A DNA stretch of 64,000 nucleotides from Pyrococcus kukulkanii (GCF_041647995.1 NZ_JARRIB010000001.1:558001-622000), one strand, 5' to 3'. Shown: positions 26,857 through 36,133, counted from the stretch's first letter. A program made the numbers and translations. The notes: generated from the letters alone by a model not told the origin.

Positions 26857-27449
26857 AGTTTCACCTTCCTGTAGAGTGTGGAAAGCTTTCTCGTCTCGAC
26901 GTTCCCGCACTTCGGGCAGACGAGCTGGTTGCCCTTTCTAACTAGCGGAGTCCTGCACTTCGAGCAGAGGGCGTAGACAACCCCAAGGTCGGGATCCTTT
27001 GTCGTCAGCTGGATCGGGCTTTTCTCATCGGTTATGACCTTTGCCCTTACTATGTCCCCTATCTTGAACTCGTTCCTCAAATCCTCAACGAAGCCGTCCT
27101 TGACCTGAGAGATGTGTATTCCGGCGAGCTTTGATGTCGCTATCTCCCTGTTATCCCTACCTTCGATCTTTATCATCCTCAGAAGGACAGCCTGTTGCTT
27201 AACGTCTATGACCCTCGCGTACACTATGTCCCCCACTTTTGGAATTGGCGGTGTTGAGGAGGCTGGCTCGAGGCTTATCTCTATCTTGTCCTTGTCTATC
27301 TTAACCCAGCCGGCCCTTGCCGAATAGAGGTTACCGTCCTCGACTATGACCCCATCCCCAGGAAGGTACTCCTCTATTACACCCAGGTAGTCCCCAGGAA
27401 GAACGAAATCTCCCTCCTTCACTGTCCTCCTCTTTTGCTCCTCATCCAA
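26853..27449 (-). CDS. csl4: exosome RNA-binding subunit Csl4
   Basis: The 198-residue protein has the Csl4 layout: an N-terminal domain (VLPGDYLGVIEEYLPGDGVI), a central S1 RNA-binding domain (VGDIVYARVIDVKQQAVLLRM) and a C-terminal zinc ribbon (CSKCRTPLVRKGNQLVCPKCGNVETRKL). It caps the archaeal exosome. The gene overlaps the ASH-Ski2 helicase upstream by 31 bases, tying RNA degradation and unwinding together. Confidence 0.95.
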   Translation of the reverse strand: MDEEQKRRTVKEGDFVLPGDYLGVIEEYLPGDGVIVEDGNLYSARAGWVKIDKDKIEISLEPASSTPPIPKVGDIVYARVIDVKQQAVLLRMIKIEGRDNREIATSKLAGIHISQVKDGFVEDLRNEFKIGDIVRAKVITDEKSPIQLTTKDPDLGVVYALCSKCRTPLVRKGNQLVCPKCGNVETRKLSTLYRKVKL

Positions 27450-29983
27450 CTTCCTCTCCCTCCCACCATTTTATCTCTACCACTGACTTTAAACCTTCTT
27501 CCCTCCTCAATTTCCCTCCTAATCAGCGAGGCCTCATTGAGGACATCTCTCGCATTGAAAACTTTCGCAATCCTTTCTACAGCCTCAAGCTTTCTGATTA
27601 TCCCATCTAGCCAAGTAAACACGTCCCCGGGGTATACTATCAGCCCATAGACTTTCCTGAAGTACTCTGATATCTTTGAGGGTTCTCTTCCCTCAATCCT
27701 TAGATCCACGATTTTTCTCGCTATCCTCTCCATTGCAAACTCCGTGCAGTCCTGCTCGGGGCAGTTGAAGAAGTCCTGATAAATCAAGAACAGTCTATCC
27801 GCCGCGTTTGGACTGATCTCCGGGATTATCTTGTCGAGCTCCTCAAGGACAGCTGCGAATGAACTGGAGAACAGGTTGGAGCTTATCCTGCCCCTTACTG
27901 CGGATTCTATTTCCCTCTGAAGGAAGCCGGGAAGGTAAACGTTCTCGAAGGAGAAGAGCTTTATCGCGATGCCCAGGGGATCTATCTTTCCAAGGTTCTC
28001 CCTTATGAATTCCGCTTCACTTGGGAGGAGGAAGCTCATACTTACGGCTCTCCCGTAGGGAGTAACTTCAACCCTAGAGCCCTTAACCCTGATCATCTCC
28101 TTCTCCTCGAGCCTCTTAAGCACTTCAGAGGCACTTTCGCTGGCCCCTAACGTTAGGGAGTGGACTTCCTCTATGACCCTGAGATTATTAAAAACGCAGG
28201 CATGAGCCAAAACATTGTCCTCCTCGAGCTCCTCTCCCCACTCAACGACTACGGGTTCTATAGAGGAGGTTAGTAGCTTTAAGGCTATTTCATCCTCAGT
28301 CCCTTCCATCTGGGCCGAATACTTTCTCCCGGGCTCGACTATTAAATAGACCTTGCCCTTCTCATGATACATCGGCCTTCCTGCTCTTCCTAGCATCTGG
28401 TGGAACTCCCTCACGGTCAGCCACTTGTTTCCCATGGCGAGGCTTTCAAATATCACTTGGCTCGCGGGGAAGTCAACTCCAGCTCCCAGGGCTGCTGTTG
28501 TAACCACTACATCTATCATCTGGGCCTGAAACTCCATTTCCGTTATCTTTCTCTGCTTGTATGGCAATCCCGAATGGTAGGGCTTAGCTTTTAGACCCTT
28601 ACCGGTTAGGAAAGAAGCAAGCTCGTGGCACCTCTTCCTTGAGAACGTGAAAACTATCGTCTGCCCCTTGAAGCCCTTCTCGCTCTTTCTCATCGCCTCA
28701 GCTCTGCAGAGCTTTGCTATGTGCCTCCACTTCTCACTCTCATTCCTTGCTATTATTATATGCCTCTCTAGATCTACCGGTCTTTCATCGTAAAGGACAA
28801 GCTTCATACCTAGAGACTTTGCAAGCTCCTCCGGATTTCCAATTGTAGCGGAGAGCCCTATGAACTGAGCTCTTGGATAGAGCCTCCTGAGCCTCGCGAT
28901 GAGACCATCTAAACGGGGCCCTCTCTCCTCATCATCTATCATATGGATTTCATCTATAACCACCGTTCCAACGTTGCCTATTCTCTTTCCGGCTCTCAAG
29001 AGGTAGTCAATCCCCTCGTAGGTTCCCACTATTATGTCCGCATCTATTCCTGTGTCAACAACTATTGGTTCTTCCTTTGTCTTAATCCTGCTCATCCCAA
29101 CCCTTATCGCCACCTTAAGACCGAGCTTAGAGTACCTCCTCTTGAAGTCCTCGTACTTCTGGTTAGCTAGGGCAACCAAGGGAACTAAGAATAGCATCTT
29201 CTTGCCCTCAAGGGCCTTAGGAACCCCAGCCAGCTCGCCTATAAGCGTTTTGCCGCTCGCCGTGGCTGAAACCACGAGGAGGTTTTCCCCCTCAAGGAGG
29301 CCCTTCTTTACTGCGAGAACTTGAACGGGCAAGAGCTCTTTTATTCCCTCAAGTTTGAGGACATCCTTGAACTTCTCCGGAATGTTCAGGTGGTCGACGG
29401 TCATCCTCTCAACCTTAACGTGCTTGGCCTTGAGCTCGTCCCACTTAGTAACTTCCGGATGCTCTGTTGGATCAAATCTTGGATCAAAGGCGTAGAGCAC
29501 CTTATCTAGATCTTTGAACTTCTCAAGGAGCTTTTTGGCCTGCTCAAACATTCCTATTGAATTAAACCTCATCCTAAGCTCTGCCTTAAGCTCTTCCTCG
29601 GCACAACGCTCGCAGATGTACTCGTCCCTGTACTTTATCCTGCTACCCTCTGTAAGAACCGTTATCTCCCCTCTTATCAAGCACAGCCTGCATAGACTTG
29701 CCTTTTCAACGTTCTTATTCATGAGCTTTCTCTTGAAGTACTCTTCCCATTCCTGGGCATCTGCTAGGATTATCCTAGAGCTCCTCAGCATCTTTTCGAT
29801 CTCTTTAGGATTCCTGTATTGGCTGCCCTCGAGAACCTTAAACAGCCTGTTATCGCGCATTATCAACCTTAAAACGTGATCAGCCTTAACGTTCCTTATT
29901 TGAGATATCTTTTCCGGAGGATTTTCAATAACGAAAGCCTCAAGCTCACCCTTTTTTCTTCCCTTCCTTATTACGAACAGCAT
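27419..29983 (-). CDS. ASH-Ski2-type archaeal RNA/DNA helicase
   Basis: The 854-residue SF2 helicase has an N-terminal C4 zinc finger (CRLCLIRGE...CERCAEEE, about residues 98-130), which is the mark of the archaeal ASH-Ski2 group. The Ski2-like core follows with Walker A VSATASGKT, DEIH box, SAT motif and the QMLGRAGRP motif VI. ASH-Ski2 is known to work with aRNase J at ribosomes in Thermococcales. Its position before csl4 supports a role in RNA turnover. Other Ski2-like helicases (Hel308) lack this N-terminal finger. Confidence 0.9.
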   Translation of the reverse strand: MLFVIRKGRKKGELEAFVIENPPEKISQIRNVKADHVLRLIMRDNRLFKVLEGSQYRNPKEIEKMLRSSRIILADAQEWEEYFKRKLMNKNVEKASLCRLCLIRGEITVLTEGSRIKYRDEYICERCAEEELKAELRMRFNSIGMFEQAKKLLEKFKDLDKVLYAFDPRFDPTEHPEVTKWDELKAKHVKVERMTVDHLNIPEKFKDVLKLEGIKELLPVQVLAVKKGLLEGENLLVVSATASGKTLIGELAGVPKALEGKKMLFLVPLVALANQKYEDFKRRYSKLGLKVAIRVGMSRIKTKEEPIVVDTGIDADIIVGTYEGIDYLLRAGKRIGNVGTVVIDEIHMIDDEERGPRLDGLIARLRRLYPRAQFIGLSATIGNPEELAKSLGMKLVLYDERPVDLERHIIIARNESEKWRHIAKLCRAEAMRKSEKGFKGQTIVFTFSRKRCHELASFLTGKGLKAKPYHSGLPYKQRKITEMEFQAQMIDVVVTTAALGAGVDFPASQVIFESLAMGNKWLTVREFHQMLGRAGRPMYHEKGKVYLIVEPGRKYSAQMEGTEDEIALKLLTSSIEPVVVEWGEELEEDNVLAHACVFNNLRVIEEVHSLTLGASESASEVLKRLEEKEMIRVKGSRVEVTPYGRAVSMSFLLPSEAEFIRENLGKIDPLGIAIKLFSFENVYLPGFLQREIESAVRGRISSNLFSSSFAAVLEELDKIIPEISPNAADRLFLIYQDFFNCPEQDCTEFAMERIARKIVDLRIEGREPSKISEYFRKVYGLIVYPGDVFTWLDGIIRKLEAVERIAKVFNARDVLNEASLIRREIEEGRRFKVSGRDKMVGGRGSWMRSKRGGQ

Positions 29984-29991
29984 CTCACCAC

Positions 29992-30459
29992 CTACTTTAA
30001 GATGACTCCGCTTTCTTTAAAGTTCTCCAGTATTATTGAAACCCTCGTTCTCCTAGCAAGGTTTTTGAGGTACGTTCTCCTTATCTCCCTTATGAAGCTG
30101 TTCAAAGCTTCGACATCCTTGAACGTGCCTCTAATCACAAGCTGGAACTCTCCAGTTTTCTTATAGACATCGACTATGTTTCTCATCTTTAAAATTGGCC
30201 TTAGGAGGGACTCCAGCTCATGCGACTCAGGTTCCACAAGTTCAACTTCAACAATGGCAGTTATGAACTCTCCAAAAAATGAAGGGTCAATTATCGCCGA
30301 ATAACCCTTTATTACGCCAAGCTTTTCAAGCTTCTCAATTCTATTCTTTATAGCAGAAGGTGTCAGGCCAACTTTCTTCCCCAATTCAGTGAGAGTTGCC
30401 CTGCCATTCTTCCTGAGTTCCCTTGCTATTATCTCATCTATTTCATCCACACCAGGCAT
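29992..30459 (-). CDS. Lrp/AsnC-family transcriptional regulator
   Basis: The 155-residue protein has an N-terminal HTH (IIARELRKNGRATLTELGKKVGLTPSAIKNRIEKLEKLGVI) and a RAM-type ligand domain (FITAIVEVELVEPESHELESLL...FQLVIRGTFKDVEALNSFI). The domain usually binds amino acids and forms octamers. It lies eight bases upstream of the ASH-Ski2 gene on the same strand, so its promoter may serve the whole RNA operon. Confidence 0.92.
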   Translation of the reverse strand: MPGVDEIDEIIARELRKNGRATLTELGKKVGLTPSAIKNRIEKLEKLGVIKGYSAIIDPSFFGEFITAIVEVELVEPESHELESLLRPILKMRNIVDVYKKTGEFQLVIRGTFKDVEALNSFIREIRRTYLKNLARRTRVSIILENFKESGVILK

Positions 30460-30494
30460 GGCTAAAACCCGCTGATAGTGATTTTAAAAGTTAC

Positions 30495-30824
30495 TCACTC
30501 TTCAAATTCCTTTTCAAGTTCCTCTATTTTTTGGATTATACTCATTTTTATCCTCTTCAGTAGCTCCCCTGGAGGAACTGGGACATAAATGTATCCGAGC
30601 CATCCTCTCTGGATTAGCTCTCTCTCTAGGAGACCTTTTCTGTACAGACTTAAGACATGCTCTCTAACACTTCTCTCACTAATGTCGAGCTCTTTCTGAA
30701 TCTCTCTTATCCTCATTCCCTTTCTCTTTTCGACGAGAAGCTTGTATATCCTAATCTCATTCCTCTTTAAACCTATAATTCTAAGTATCGATTCTAACTT
30801 TTCTATTGCCTCCTTCGAATCCAT
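30495..30824 (-). CDS. winged-helix transcriptional regulator, TrmB/MarR-like
   Basis: The 109-residue protein has a winged helix (GLKRNEIRIYKLLVEKRKGMRIREIQKELDISERSVREHVLSLYRKGLLEREL) and a hydrophobic wing (WLGYIYVPVPPGELL) that joins a C-terminal coiled coil (SIIQKIEELEKEFEE) for dimerisation. No ligand domain is present. A near-perfect inverted repeat lies in its own promoter (30849-30872), suggesting autoregulation. Confidence 0.85.
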   Translation of the reverse strand: MDSKEAIEKLESILRIIGLKRNEIRIYKLLVEKRKGMRIREIQKELDISERSVREHVLSLYRKGLLERELIQRGWLGYIYVPVPPGELLKRIKMSIIQKIEELEKEFEE

Positions 30825-30848
30825 TAGCTTCTCACCTATGAAGCTCAG

Positions 30849-30872
30849 TTTACATATACAAATATGTGTAAA
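30849..30872. promoter_or_regulatory. inverted repeat in the promoter of the winged-helix regulator
   Basis: TTTACATATA and TATGTGTAAA flank CAAA, with one mismatch between arms. It lies 25 bases before the regulator start and includes TATA-like sequence. The half-site TTACATA also occurs in the 19121-19142 repeat. Confidence 0.5.
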
Positions 30873-30891
30873 GAATTAATAAAGGTTAGGG

Positions 30892-31260
30892 TCACTCAAC
30901 CCATTCGTCCTCTGGGATAGCCTCCTTCTTAGCTGGAATCAAACAGACAAACTCAAAAGTCTCAGAATCCTCGTTCTTATAGCCATGGGGCTCATTTGGT
31001 GGAATGTAGATGTAGCTCCCGGGAACAACCTTAAACCAGTTCTTTCCATCCTTAGTTAGGTAGCCCTCACCTTTCACAACAAAGATCTCATGCTCCCAAT
31101 CGTGCTGGTGAATTGGTATTTCGCTACCCTTCTTCATGACAAAGTACCTCATCGCAAAATTCCTGGCCCCGACTTTGGGACTTATAAGCCACCTTATCGT
31201 CACTCCCTCAAATCCGGTATCCTTTTCTGGAGTGTCCTTAACATGCCCAATGTACATCAT
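30892..31260 (-). CDS. cupin-domain protein
   Basis: The 122-residue single-domain cupin carries both motifs: IPIHQHDWEHEIFVVKGEG (metal ligands His, His, Glu) and PGSYIYIPPNEPHGYKN (last His). It probably binds a divalent metal; the substrate is unknown. Its start at 31260 (MMYIGHVKD) is divergent from the M28-like peptidase, and the shared intergenic region holds TATA-like sequence near 31289-31299 (GCATTTAAATA). Confidence 0.9.
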   Translation of the reverse strand: MMYIGHVKDTPEKDTGFEGVTIRWLISPKVGARNFAMRYFVMKKGSEIPIHQHDWEHEIFVVKGEGYLTKDGKNWFKVVPGSYIYIPPNEPHGYKNEDSETFEFVCLIPAKKEAIPEDEWVE

Positions 31261-31350
31261 TCATCCCCGATGCATGCTTTCAGATGGATGCATTTAAATA
31301 CTTCGCAACTCTTTTTATTATTTGATGAGAATCTTAACATGGTGATGTGT

Positions 31351-33018
31351 ATGGAAAGATATATCCAAGAGTTCAGCGTTGAGAACGTGTTTAGGGACGT
31401 AGTTAACATAGCTAGGTACCACAGGATACAGGGATCGAGTGGCATAGTGGATGCCGCAGAGTACGTTCTTAGGAGGCTTGAGGAAGAAGGAGTAGAGGCA
31501 AAAATGCTCAAGGACGAGTATGATGGCATAAGAGAGCACCTAACGTTGCCCTCGCCAATAGCCTGGGAACTCATAGGAGGAGAGCTCAAGCTCAAAGATA
31601 AAACGCTAACAACGAAAGATTCTCCACTACTCGTGATGGCACACTCTCCCTCGGGGGAAGCAAAGGGTGAAGTTCTTCCAATTTTAAGGGAAGAGGACTG
31701 GGAGAAGGCTGAGGGAAAGGTAGTTCTCGTTGGCGAGAAGTGGAGGGACGCTTATGAAAAGGCTAACAAAGCCGGAGCGAAGGCATTCATAGCTTACAGA
31801 AAGGGAACAGGTAGTGCGTTTCCCTATATAGGACTATTCCTTACAAAGAAAGATCTTGAGTGGGCCAAAATTCCCGCAGTGGCAGTTCCGGAAACAGTTG
31901 CCAATGATTTAATAGGGAAAGCAAAGAAAGGAGGAGTAGAGGTAGAAATAAAGGTTGGGACCGAGATAAAGAACAGGGAAACACTACCCATAGTGTACGC
32001 CAGGGTTGGAGATCCCCCGTACCTAGTTTTCTCAGCCCACATATGTCATCCAAAGCCGGGAGCAAATGACAACGCGAGTGGAAGTGCAATGCTCATAGAA
32101 CTTGCAAGGGTCTTAAACAAAGTGAAAGGCAGAGTGGGCTTTGCGTTCGTATGGATCCCAGAGTACCACGGAACCCAAGCGTTCATTCCAAAGGTAAAGG
32201 TGGAGGATTTCTACGCCAACATAAACCTAGATATGGTCGGTGGGAGCGAAGATAGAGCGAAGTCAACGATAATGCTGGTAAGGTCACCGCTCTCAAGATT
32301 TTCACTAGTCCCGGGAATTCTTGAGCTCTATCTTGAGAAGTACAACTCCGGAGGAAAAAGCTTCTCCGGATCAATTTTACCTAAGATGAAGCTGAAGGCC
32401 TATCCATACGAGATGGGGAGTGATCATGACATATTCAACTTCTTCGGCGTTCCTGGGACGATGCCCATAACATGGCCCGACAGCTACTACCACACCTCAG
32501 CTGATACCCCAGAAAAGCTGAGCTTAGAGAGCCTCTCGATAATCGGAAAGGCTGTCCTCTCCACCGCGGTGTTCATAGCTACTGCCGAAAAATCCGAATT
32601 AGAGAGGGTCGCAAGGGGTTACACCATGAAGTACCTCGGAGAGCTCGGTATGCAGAGGAAAGTTGAGGTTGCGGAATCGCTCGTCATGGATGGGCTTGCG
32701 AGGGATTCCAAGTTCCTAGGGCTCAACATGGGCAACCAAACAGAGGAAGAGGGATGGCTTGAGTGGAAGGAGAAGGGAATAATAAGCAACAAGAAGCTAA
32801 TAAGCGTGAACGAGGAGCTTGGAAGGAAGTTCAAGGAAATCATGGAAGAGGAGAGAATGCTAGTTGTTCACACGTACGAGTTCTTGATGCTGAGTGAAAA
32901 GCTCAGCGAAGAGAAGGCTTGGAAGGCTCTGAAGGATGAGTATGGAGAGGTAAAGGAGGAGAAAATTAGGAAAGCTGTCGAAATCCTAAGGGAATTCAAG
33001 ATAGTCAACCCCAAGTAA
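31351..33018 (+). CDS. M28-like aminopeptidase with PA insert (DUF4910-type)
   Basis: The 555-residue protein starts MERYIQEFSVENVFRDV at an ATG with GGTGAT upstream. The N-terminal half holds a PA-like insert (AEGKVVLVGEKWRDAYEKANKAGAKAFIAY). The metal-binding core is FSAHICHPKPGANDNASGSAMLIELARVL (His, Asp), WIPEYHGTQAF (Glu), NLDMVGG and SYYHTSADTPEK (His), close to the M28/DUF4910 aminopeptidase pattern. A winged-helix-like domain closes it. It is probably a cytoplasmic zinc peptidase. The frame is open farther upstream but overlaps the cupin and its promoter. Confidence 0.85.
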   Translation: MERYIQEFSVENVFRDVVNIARYHRIQGSSGIVDAAEYVLRRLEEEGVEAKMLKDEYDGIREHLTLPSPIAWELIGGELKLKDKTLTTKDSPLLVMAHSPSGEAKGEVLPILREEDWEKAEGKVVLVGEKWRDAYEKANKAGAKAFIAYRKGTGSAFPYIGLFLTKKDLEWAKIPAVAVPETVANDLIGKAKKGGVEVEIKVGTEIKNRETLPIVYARVGDPPYLVFSAHICHPKPGANDNASGSAMLIELARVLNKVKGRVGFAFVWIPEYHGTQAFIPKVKVEDFYANINLDMVGGSEDRAKSTIMLVRSPLSRFSLVPGILELYLEKYNSGGKSFSGSILPKMKLKAYPYEMGSDHDIFNFFGVPGTMPITWPDSYYHTSADTPEKLSLESLSIIGKAVLSTAVFIATAEKSELERVARGYTMKYLGELGMQRKVEVAESLVMDGLARDSKFLGLNMGNQTEEEGWLEWKEKGIISNKKLISVNEELGRKFKEIMEEERMLVVHTYEFLMLSEKLSEEKAWKALKDEYGEVKEEKIRKAVEILREFKIVNPK

Positions 33019-34060
33019 CGTGCCTATTCACAATGTACCTCACTATGAACGAGAACCCTATTCCGAGCAGGTTAGCGAGAAGGTAATGGAGCCCCAGGAA
33101 CACTAAGACCCAGTAGATAACGAACTGAACAATAGCACCGGTAAGCGCTGCCATGTGGAACTTTAAAAGTCTCTCCCACAGCTTTCCTCTTCTTACATCT
33201 TTGAAAGTCCAGAGATCGTTCCATATGAAGTTGTTTATAATCGAGAGCTCGGTCGAGGGGATAACCGCGATCTCCTTACTCAGGCCAAGGTGGACGAAGA
33301 GCCATAAAAAGAACTCGTTCACTAGTACTCCGGAGAGTCCAACGACGGAGAACTTAACTAATCTGTCGATTTCACCCTCCCACTTCATCAGCCTGTAAAG
33401 ATGCCTTAGATAGTTGATCATCGTTTTGCCCCTAAGTTTGCTCTTTCCCGCTAGCCTAGTTCCAAAGGTAAAGGGAACCTCCACGACTTTTGAGTAGTTT
33501 CCCTTGATAAGAATCTCCATGAGTATCTTAAAGCCCACGGGGTTCAGCTTCACCCCCTCAACAACTTCCCTTCTGAGGGCAAAGAACCCACTGACAGGAT
33601 CCTTTATATCCCTTATCTTTGGTAAGGCCACTCTACCTATCATGATAGCACCTTTCGAGATTAACTTACGATAGAAAGGCCAGTTCTCAACTTTTCCACC
33701 TTTAACGTACCTACTCGCTATGACTATGTCGGCTCCTTCCTCTATCCTCTTCAGGAGCTCGGGGAGAACTTCGGGAGGGTGCTGAAGATCCGCATCCATC
33801 ACAACAAATATCTCACCACTAGCCTCTCTAAATCCCCTTATTACAGCAGAAGAAAGACCTTTCTCGTTTATCCTCCTAATAACTTTTACAGGATATTTAG
33901 ATGAAAGTTCCTGGGCCTTTTCCCACGTTCTATCCGGAGAATCGTCATCAACAATAATTATCTCATAATCATAATTCCTGAGAGCATCGTCAATTCTAGA
34001 GAACAGCTCCTCAAGGTTCTCCCTCTCATTATATGTTGGCACTATTATCGATACCCTCAT
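33005..34060 (-). CDS. dolichol-phosphate mannose synthase, GT2 with GtrA-like membrane domain
   Basis: The 351-residue protein closely resembles the structurally known P. furiosus DPMS. The GT-A domain has VDDDSPDRT, MDADLQHPPEV (DxD with metal) and the acceptor loop (FALRREVVEGVKLNPVGFKIL), residues 1-225. Four transmembrane helices of GtrA type follow (VGLSGVLVNEFFLWLF to the end). It transfers mannose from GDP-mannose to dolichol phosphate for N-glycosylation. Its end overlaps the convergent aminopeptidase gene. Confidence 0.94.
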   Translation of the reverse strand: MRVSIIVPTYNERENLEELFSRIDDALRNYDYEIIIVDDDSPDRTWEKAQELSSKYPVKVIRRINEKGLSSAVIRGFREASGEIFVVMDADLQHPPEVLPELLKRIEEGADIVIASRYVKGGKVENWPFYRKLISKGAIMIGRVALPKIRDIKDPVSGFFALRREVVEGVKLNPVGFKILMEILIKGNYSKVVEVPFTFGTRLAGKSKLRGKTMINYLRHLYRLMKWEGEIDRLVKFSVVGLSGVLVNEFFLWLFVHLGLSKEIAVIPSTELSIINNFIWNDLWTFKDVRRGKLWERLLKFHMAALTGAIVQFVIYWVLVFLGLHYLLANLLGIGFSFIVRYIVNRHVTWG

Positions 34061-34222
34061 TATTAGAGCCCTAGGAGAAAAAGATGGGAGATGAATTTAA
34101 GGTTTTTGGCAGTAACGCTCACCGAAATCCGGGCAAATTAAGATCCAGCATCTTCCACTAAAGAACAGAGGCTTCAAAAAATGAAAAGAAAGAAGAGGGG
34201 GATTACCCCACCTAAAGTCTAA

Positions 34223-34241
34223 ATCACAATAACTTTGTGAT
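34223..34241. promoter_or_regulatory. inverted repeat ATCACAA-N5-TTGTGAT upstream of TATA
   Basis: The 7-base arms are perfect. A TATA-like ATTATAAATATTTTT follows directly, and the secreted caspase-fold-like gene starts 79 bases later. The rest of the 34061-34319 gap holds only a GGGG-ATTA-CCCC hairpin (34196-34209) and divergent promoter sequence. Confidence 0.5.
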
Positions 34242-34319
34242 TATAAATATTTTTGCTTTTAGGATCTTTAATCCATAAGATTTAAATATGTAATAGTTTT
34301 CAATAAATGTGGTAATGTT

Positions 34320-35072
34320 ATGAGAATGTTTTTAAGAATAGTGTTATTAGGGTTAATATTGAGCTTATTTATTAGTTCAACATTTGTAAGTGCAAAAGAG
34401 GTTATAGGCTTCCCAATAGGTCTTAAATTTGCAGCAGAAAACAGAGAGAAGGCAGTAACACCCATTGCATCTAGATATCATATGATCTCAATATCAGGTA
34501 GTGGAAAGTATGCAATTATCCACTATGTCCCAGACGATGATTATAACTATTATCATACAGACTACGTCTCTGAAATATTAAGGAATAAAGAATACTCTGT
34601 TATCATATGGAATGCAGGTAACAACAAGTGTAGGAATTCTGAATGTACTAACTATTTCCTTCGAGCTTTAAATAGGGATATTAGAGTTATTTACTATTAT
34701 GGACATACTGCAAAAAATGATAAGAAGGAAATTTGGGGGCTTATCATGGATGATATTTATGGTATAACTACCGACATATATGCAGGTAATTTTAAAGCAG
34801 TGGGGGCAAATTTAAATGGAGCTTTGATCTTTGTTCTAGGATGCGATTCATACAAACTAAGACAGGGGTTCAAAAAATATTACTCTGTAACATATGTTGG
34901 GACAAAAGGCCAAATAGCTCTGATATATATAAAGTCAAAAGGCAAAAAATTCTGGGATGAACTTTCAAAAGGAAAGACTGCTAAACAGGCTGTAGACGCT
35001 ATCCAACCTCACTGGTGGGAGTTCAGATGCCCAGAATTTGGACTTGATGGAGATAGCTCATGGAAATTATAA
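34320..35072 (+). CDS. secreted caspase-fold (clan CD/CHAT-like) protein
   Basis: The 250-residue protein has a signal peptide (MFLRIVLLGLILSLFISSTFVSA). The mature part shows a clan-CD-like dyad: hydrophobic strand then His in IRVIYYYGHTA (about residue 127), and hydrophobic strand then Cys in ALIFVLGCDSYKLRQGF (about residue 182). The helix KFWDELSKGKTAKQAVDAIQ at the end resembles the C-terminal helix of CHAT/C25 domains. The gene is AT-richer than its neighbours. It could be a secreted protease; a binding-only or degenerate form is possible. The next gene follows after 19 bases. Confidence 0.65.
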   Translation: MRMFLRIVLLGLILSLFISSTFVSAKEVIGFPIGLKFAAENREKAVTPIASRYHMISISGSGKYAIIHYVPDDDYNYYHTDYVSEILRNKEYSVIIWNAGNNKCRNSECTNYFLRALNRDIRVIYYYGHTAKNDKKEIWGLIMDDIYGITTDIYAGNFKAVGANLNGALIFVLGCDSYKLRQGFKKYYSVTYVGTKGQIALIYIKSKGKKFWDELSKGKTAKQAVDAIQPHWWEFRCPEFGLDGDSSWKL

Positions 35073-35091
35073 GCGAACAGGAGGAAGACCT

Positions 35092-36123
35092 ATGAATACA
35101 GAAAAGAATAAGCTTGCTCTTATTTCTTTTTTTCTTATATTAGCAATAGCAGTATACATAATCATCACTCCATCTCCTGAAGATAGATACCCATACGAGT
35201 CTTTGAGGCCCATAAAGGCCCTCCCCAATATTAGAACGCTAGAGGTGATAGATGAAAAGAGCTACACTCTGAATGCCATTGTGTTCAACAGGAATAATGA
35301 AACGGTTAACTGGACTCTATACATAGACCTTCCGCACCAAATTTGGGAGAACGCGGAAGTTCTGTTCATCAATAATGGCTTCATTCTCATGGAAACATTT
35401 TCGATCGTCCCAAACGCAACATTCTTCGAAATTAATTGGAGCAATGACATCGTAACTCTGGAGAGAGGTGCGCTAAAATTTAAGCTCAATCTTCCTCCAA
35501 AAAGCTATACTATAATTCCAGTGGTCGTTGTATTTAAGAAGTGGCCAAGCTATCCGCTCGGCAAGCTGATAGAGGGAGAGATCATAACATTGGGTAACTC
35601 AACGTACAAGGTAGCCTATACCTGCAAAGGCAACTGCACAGTGGAAATCTGGATCCCCAAGAAGGTCGGATACAGCGAGAAGTACGGAATAGAAGTAGAT
35701 AAATACAAGGAAAAGGTTAGAGGACTCTTTAAAAGCCTGAAAAGTGAGTATGGATTGCTAATCGTTGGTAAAAATGTTGAAGAGGCCTTGAGAAGATTTG
35801 AAGGATACGAGGATGTTGAATCTCCAGAAGGCTATTGCTTAATACAAAAGGCGGAAGGGGAAGAAATATACTCAAAAGACTGGATGAGCTACATGGGGGC
35901 CCCAGGGTACTATACAAGTGGCGAATACTACGTGAAAGTCTTCAAAAAGAGTAATGGCTCCATAACGTTCACGACAACTGGAACATGTGAGCCAAAAGTT
36001 ATCATTAAGGCAACCATAATTAAAAACACGCCATTGGTAAAGGTCAATATACCAGATCCCATATACCCAACTAAAAGCGTCGTAGTAATAACGCAGAGCA
36101 TCATAACTGGAGCAAAAACATAG
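35092..36123 (+). CDS. membrane-anchored extracellular protein, unknown
   Basis: The 343-residue protein starts MNTEKNKLALISFFLILAI; the ATG follows GGAGGAAG. An N-terminal signal-anchor (LISFFLILAIAVYIIITP) is followed by a beta-rich extracellular domain with several N-x-S/T sites (NNETVNWT, NGSITFT) and Cys pairs (YTCKGNCTVEI). A linker with helices (YKEKVRGLFKSLKSEYGLL) lies mid-way. The family is not recognised. It is co-oriented with and close to the caspase-fold-like gene, so it may be its partner or substrate. Confidence 0.72.
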   Translation: MNTEKNKLALISFFLILAIAVYIIITPSPEDRYPYESLRPIKALPNIRTLEVIDEKSYTLNAIVFNRNNETVNWTLYIDLPHQIWENAEVLFINNGFILMETFSIVPNATFFEINWSNDIVTLERGALKFKLNLPPKSYTIIPVVVVFKKWPSYPLGKLIEGEIITLGNSTYKVAYTCKGNCTVEIWIPKKVGYSEKYGIEVDKYKEKVRGLFKSLKSEYGLLIVGKNVEEALRRFEGYEDVESPEGYCLIQKAEGEEIYSKDWMSYMGAPGYYTSGEYYVKVFKKSNGSITFTTTGTCEPKVIIKATIIKNTPLVKVNIPDPIYPTKSVVVITQSIITGAKT

Positions 36124-36133
36124 AGAAGGAGGG

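Noticed and set aside
31090-31350. Upstream extension of the aminopeptidase frame.
   Set aside because: It overlaps the cupin gene and the divergent promoter; GGTGAT precedes the ATG at 31351.
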